Below, in pieces: positions 60,740 to 64,000 of a stretch of 64,000 nucleotides of DNA (its first letter is position 1; every line of letters begins with the position of its first letter). Source of the DNA: Treponema phagedenis (GTDB taxonomy: Bacteria > Spirochaetota > Spirochaetia > Treponematales > Treponemataceae); contig NZ_CP042818.1 in NCBI RefSeq assembly GCF_008153345.1, positions 1,798,001-1,862,000 on the forward strand, in the 5' to 3' direction. Made by a program: the position numbers and the translations under genes. The notes below the pieces were generated by a model that made no database searches, was not told the origin of the DNA, and saw only the letters and a list, made by a program, of their open reading frames with translations.

Positions 60740-61614
60740 GACCACCATTAAGCTATTACGGCGGCAAACAGCAGCTTGCAAAAAAGATTGTATCACTTAT
60801 TCCTGAACATAAAATCTACTGCGAACCCTTCTGCGGAGGTGCTGCTGTTCTGTTCGCGAAAGAACCCTCACAAGCTGAAGTCATCAACGATACAAATGCG
60901 GAAATCATCAACTTTTACCACGTTGTACAAGAAGACTTCCCTGCACTCCAAAAAGAAATTATGAAAACGCTGCATAGCCGTGAAATGCACCGACATGCCA
61001 AAATAATTTACGAAAACCCTGACATGTTTGATACGGTAAAAAGAGCATGGGCTGTATGGGTGCAAGCTAATATGTCATTTGGAAATTGTCTTAATAGTGG
61101 TTTCGCATATGCAAAAAAGAATGAGAGTATAACAAAGACGATTGTAAATAAAATAGATGAGTTTACGGATAAAATATCAAATAGAATTAGAATGCTGCAA
61201 ATTGAAAATTGCGATGCCTTAAAGGTTATTGCTTCCCGCGATACAGCCGATACATTCCACTATATTGACCCGCCCTATGTAGGTACAGATCAAGGACATT
61301 ATGACGGTTATACGCAACAAGATTTTGATAACCTTTTAGGAATGCTGCAAAATATACAGGGGAAATTCTTGCTTAGTTCTTTTAGAAATAAGAAGCTATC
61401 CGAATACACAAAAAATAATAAATGGTATCAAATCGAATTTAAAATGGTAAACACAATGACACAAAACGGAAACAAAAAAAATCAAAAAATAGAGGTTTTA
61501 ACCGCAAACTATCCTATTAGCCTTGATAAGGGGCAAGAGGCAAAAAAAGAAGATAGCAGCATAGGGCAATCAGAATTAATCTTCGAAAAAGAATTAAGCG
61601 AGGAGCGTGCATGA
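60736..61614 (+). CDS. dam: DNA adenine methyltransferase (Dam/D12 class)
   Basis: 292 aa. MRPPLSYYGGKQQLAKKIV and YCEPFCGGAAVLFAK form the SAM site; the catalytic motif is FHYIDPPYVG. The ends match D12-class phage enzymes; the last 40 residues are an acidic tail. Probably methylates phage DNA against host restriction. Overlaps both neighbours by 4 bases. Confidence 0.93.
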   Translation: MRPPLSYYGGKQQLAKKIVSLIPEHKIYCEPFCGGAAVLFAKEPSQAEVINDTNAEIINFYHVVQEDFPALQKEIMKTLHSREMHRHAKIIYENPDMFDTVKRAWAVWVQANMSFGNCLNSGFAYAKKNESITKTIVNKIDEFTDKISNRIRMLQIENCDALKVIASRDTADTFHYIDPPYVGTDQGHYDGYTQQDFDNLLGMLQNIQGKFLLSSFRNKKLSEYTKNNKWYQIEFKMVNTMTQNGNKKNQKIEVLTANYPISLDKGQEAKKEDSSIGQSELIFEKELSEERA

Positions 61615-61940
61615 AACTCTATATTTCGGGCGGAATAACGAATGTTCCGGATTATAAAACACAGTTTAAAGCAGCAGAAAGGAAGCTAACGGAAAGCGGC
61701 TATACGGTTATCAATCCCGCCGATTTTGAATTTACCGAAGGGGCAACTTACGATGAAAAGATGCGCTTTGATTTAATGCAATTGTTAGGATGTGATGGAG
61801 TAGCTCTTTTAGGCGGCTGGGAAAAATCAAAGGGAGCGAACATTGAGGCTTCGACCGCATTGAAAGTCGGCATCCCTGTTTACGATGTTGATTATTGGTT
61901 GGTAAATGGTAAAAAAGAACGAGACGAGGTAGGTGCATGA
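61611..61940 (+). CDS. DUF4406 protein, copy 2
   Basis: 109 aa, full family length: MKLYISGGITNVPDYKTQFKAAERKLTESGYTVINPADF ... LLGCDGVALLGGWEKSKGANIEASTALKVGIPVYDV. Nucleoside 2-deoxyribosyltransferase-like fold. ATGA overlaps at both ends tie it to dam and to the HNH-like gene. Confidence 0.88.
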   Translation: MKLYISGGITNVPDYKTQFKAAERKLTESGYTVINPADFEFTEGATYDEKMRFDLMQLLGCDGVALLGGWEKSKGANIEASTALKVGIPVYDVDYWLVNGKKERDEVGA

Positions 61941-62218
61941 AAGACTCTATGAGAAAAACACGCCTATACGTATTTAATCGAGACGGTTTTAAATGTACCG
62001 TTTGCGGTAAAAAAATAGATTGGACAACAGGACAGATGGCGCACAGAATACCAAAAACAAAACTAAACATAAAAAAGTACGGGATAGGCATTATAGACCA
62101 TGCTTTTAATTTGCGAACAACATGCTCATTAAAATGTAATTCAGCCGTTTTAATTGACAACAATCCGGCAGAAAAAGAACAGCTCATTGAGGCGATACGG
62201 AGGCAGGGGAAGAGGTGA
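61937..62218 (+). CDS. HNH-like zinc protein, copy 2
   Basis: 93 aa. LYVFNRDGFKCTVCGKKIDW ... MAHRIPKTKLNIKKYGIGIIDHAFNLRTTCSLKCN, same family as 50,666-50,962. Coupled by 4-base overlaps on both sides. Confidence 0.75.
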   Translation: MKDSMRKTRLYVFNRDGFKCTVCGKKIDWTTGQMAHRIPKTKLNIKKYGIGIIDHAFNLRTTCSLKCNSAVLIDNNPAEKEQLIEAIRRQGKR

Positions 62219-62565
62219 GCTATAGTCATTGGCATAAATATAAAACAGCCCCTAAAGAGCAGCGCACGGCAGACGGCATAGTTTTTGCAAGCAAGGCGGA
62301 AATGTTACGATACAAGGAGTTAAGACTTTTAGAAAAATCAGGCGTGATAAAAAACCTTGAATTACAACCTAAATTCTTAATTATCCCTGCAACGGAAAAA
62401 GGCGGAAGGGCAACCCATTATGTCGCCGATTTTCGCTACACGACAAAAGGCGGGGTAGAAATAGTCGAGGATGTGAAGGGTGTTAAGACGGAAGTGTATA
62501 AGCTAAAGAAAAAGCTTTTATTATGGCAATATCCGGAAATCAATTTTTACGAGAACAAAGTATAA
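62215..62565 (+). CDS. DUF1064 phage nuclease-like protein
   Basis: 116 aa, GTG start overlapping the previous stop. SHWHKYKTAPKEQRTADGIVFASKAEMLRYKELRLLEKSGVI ... HYVADFRYTTKGGVEIVEDVKGVKTEVYKLKKKLL carries the ExD...EDVKG motif of DUF1064, a PD-(D/E)xK-type family common in phages. Confidence 0.9.
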   Translation: MSYSHWHKYKTAPKEQRTADGIVFASKAEMLRYKELRLLEKSGVIKNLELQPKFLIIPATEKGGRATHYVADFRYTTKGGVEIVEDVKGVKTEVYKLKKKLLLWQYPEINFYENKV

Positions 62566-62601
62566 AAAAGTATACATGATGAGAATAAAACGAGGAGAAA
62601 A

Positions 62602-64000
62602 ATGAAAATAAAAAATATAGAAATTGCAATTAGCGGCATAACCGAAGAAAACAAAAAAGAAAAACTAAAAAACCTTGTGCGGGTGCTTTCCGCCTTCCTT
62701 AATGTGCCCTGTGAGTTAAACGGAGAACTGTTGGAAAAGGCAAAAACCCATAAGTACATTAAAAAAGAGTTTAAAAACGGGCAATGGGTGTATACATACG
62801 AAACCGACCGCAAAACCGCACGGGCAAAGGTTGAGGTTTGCACAGCCAAGCCGCTTGCGGTTATACCTGAAAATGCAAAAAAAATAGGAAATAAATTTAT
62901 CAAAGAGTGGCAGAAAGATTGGCAGCGTAACCCTGAAAAAAGAAAATGTCCCGCATTGAATTATACTAAGATAAGCTTTGGTAATATCAGCTTTAAGCAT
63001 ATAAGTCTTAAAGGTGGAAATAAGCCGAGAGGAAAAGATAAGACTGCGGAACGTGTAAGCTTGCTCCCTTTTGCCAAAGAAATATTGGAAGGCGAAAATA
63101 AGGGGGTTTGCCATTCAGTACGGGTTGAAAAAGACCTTGTCTATTATGAAATTATCGGAAGGGCAAACATAAACGGAAAAGAAGAAGCAATCAGTGTTAT
63201 TGTTTCAAAATTCAAATCAGATGCTAAAAAATATATTTCAGTAATAAAAAAAGCCGTCTCCAAAATACTTCACAGAGACGGTTCAAATAATAATCATGCC
63301 ATGGACGGCGGCACGTGCCACATCAACCCTTTGCAGGGGCAGGCCTTACATAGAGATAGTGAAGCGTATCTCCGTAAGTTCGAGTCGTCATTATCCAACA
63401 CGGCAAGCGTGAATACATCACGTCCTACAACTGAAAGTAGTATATCACATTCAGATAAAAAAATCAATTCAGTAATAAAAAAAGCTATCTCTATATTGCT
63501 TCACAGAGATAGCCCCTCGAGTGTTACGGGCGGCGGAGTGGCTGCCAGAGACTTTCGTCCTGAAACTATCTTTCAAAGAAAGACTACCCACAATGGCGGT
63601 GAAGCTATCAACCAAAGCTTATTCCTGCCGCCTTACCCCAACGTATCACGTCCTACAACCGAGGATATTGTACCACAGACAGCGGAAAAAAACAAGTCAT
63701 ATCCTGATATTATTTTAGAAATAAAAAATCCCACACCGGCAAACAGTCAAGAAAAGTTTTTAAAAGCAATTAGAGCCGTATCAAAACAGCTTGATATACC
63801 GATAGGTATTGATAAAGAGCCAAGCGAAAGCGGGGAAAAGCATATTTTTCCGATTAAGCAGGAGCTTGCCGAGTATTGGTATAATTTATACCCGCTCATT
63901 CTTCAATCACTCTATGAAGATATTGCCTCTGTTTTAGGTTTGCCGATTATGAATATTGAAATCGTGCGTAAGGCTCTTTTTTCAAGTACAATTGAAAACT
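62602..64000 (+). CDS. Long phage protein with a possible PBECR/MuF-type region, open at the window edge
   Basis: ATG 62,602 after CGAGGAG; 466 codons without a stop to base 64,000. Residues about 113-212 (KISFGNISFKHISLKG, LPFAKEIL, DLVYYEIIGRANINGKEEAISVIV) resemble the phage-Barnase/EndoU/RelE-like nuclease region found at the end of MuF-type head proteins. Residues 212-360 are a Ser/Thr-rich linker with two related segments (KKAVSKILHRDGS and KKAISILLHRDSP) built on DNA hairpins, and 370-466 is a helical region not recognised. Its place after the portal operon would suit a head-associated protein. Confidence 0.7.
   Translation, partial: MKIKNIEIAISGITEENKKEKLKNLVRVLSAFLNVPCELNGELLEKAKTHKYIKKEFKNGQWVYTYETDRKTARAKVEVCTAKPLAVIPENAKKIGNKFIKEWQKDWQRNPEKRKCPALNYTKISFGNISFKHISLKGGNKPRGKDKTAERVSLLPFAKEILEGENKGVCHSVRVEKDLVYYEIIGRANINGKEEAISVIVSKFKSDAKKYISVIKKAVSKILHRDGSNNNHAMDGGTCHINPLQGQALHRDSEAYLRKFESSLSNTASVNTSRPTTESSISHSDKKINSVIKKAISILLHRDSPSSVTGGGVAARDFRPETIFQRKTTHNGGEAINQSLFLPPYPNVSRPTTEDIVPQTAEKNKSYPDIILEIKNPTPANSQEKFLKAIRAVSKQLDIPIGIDKEPSESGEKHIFPIKQELAEYWYNLYPLILQSLYEDIASVLGLPIMNIEIVRKALFSSTIEN
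63237..63675. repeat. Two degenerate direct repeats carrying hairpins, inside the open frame
   Basis: Copy 1 (about 63,237-63,437) and copy 2 (63,471-63,675) each start TCAGTAATAAAAAAAGC, contain a stem (CCGTCTC/GAGACGG at 63,254-63,281; GCTATCTCT/AGAGATAGC at 63,484-63,513) and end CGTCCTACAACYGA. A third hairpin, CTTAC/GTAAG with GAGATA/TATCTC, spans 63,345-63,378. On the minus strand the first two stems are followed by seven T's. Confidence 0.85.

Noticed and set aside
1-64000. tRNA or rRNA genes
   Set aside because: I looked for T-arm consensus and cloverleaf arms and found none that I could support.

Overview
The window looks like the chromosome of a host-associated Treponema (spirochaete), roughly 40% GC. 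The call rests on gene content: a PerR-like regulator beside rubrerythrin, pyruvate phosphate dikinase, iron-sulfur serine dehydratase, a Maf-type (DUF115) flagellin-glycosylation protein, divergent lipoprotein and cell-wall enzymes, and TPR/NHL/VWA exported proteins. The species cannot be fixed from the sequence alone; the oral/genital treponemes (T. phagedenis, T. denticola and relatives) are the best guess.

Region 1 (1-37,900) is host chromosome. In order it holds perR (5' cut) and rubrerythrin; a decayed membrane-transporter plus M20-amidohydrolase pair (three lesions); a CapA-family lipoprotein; ppdK; sdaAB-sdaAA; an HD-GYP protein; a TPR-like membrane protein; a GH63/MGH1-type hydrolase; an unusual fusion of a GatB-like domain to an asparaginase/GatD-like domain; a minus-strand operon of signal peptidase, PASTA transpeptidase and Maf; a CBS-DRTGG-DHH pyrophosphatase; rsmD with an FAD-dependent dehydrogenase; lnt; a plus-strand operon of GHMP kinase, surE, TPR and TPR-NHL-VWA protein; a frameshifted sugar-binding lipoprotein; and a LysM-M23 peptidase. 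Most long intergenic gaps are filled with one family of mosaic palindromic repeats. These repeats form the 3' end of lnt and abut the end of rsmD, and one copy lies in the phage region.

Region 2 (about 38,700-64,000, running off the right edge) is a prophage or prophage composite, all on the plus strand. A structured RNA candidate lies just before it (38,306-38,607). The early module holds YqaJ exonuclease, an SMC/SbcC-like ATPase, a DnaQ-like exonuclease, RecT, an HNH nuclease, DUF6291 replisome proteins and a DnaC-like loader, with leucine-rich-repeat cassettes between them. A second, partly decayed early module follows: dnaC remnant, dcm with an overprinted gene, HNH-like, DUF6291 and gene fragments. 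Then come a phase-variable M.EcoRI-type methyltransferase, SSB and small proteins, and a promoter leading to terminase small and large subunits and portal. After portal sits an accessory block (antirepressor, Dam, DUF4406, HNH-like, DUF1064) before a long protein that continues past the window. No integrase, repressor or attachment site is visible, so neither prophage end is defined.

The strongest candidates for something undescribed are: (i) a pentanucleotide tract in the M.EcoRI-like gene that appears to select between two different C-terminal tails, each with the same end motif; (ii) a second gene overprinted on dcm; (iii) the GatB-like/asparaginase fusion; (iv) the mosaic palindromic repeats, with similar hairpins in frame inside a phage gene; and (v) the LRR cassettes, which show signs of duplication.
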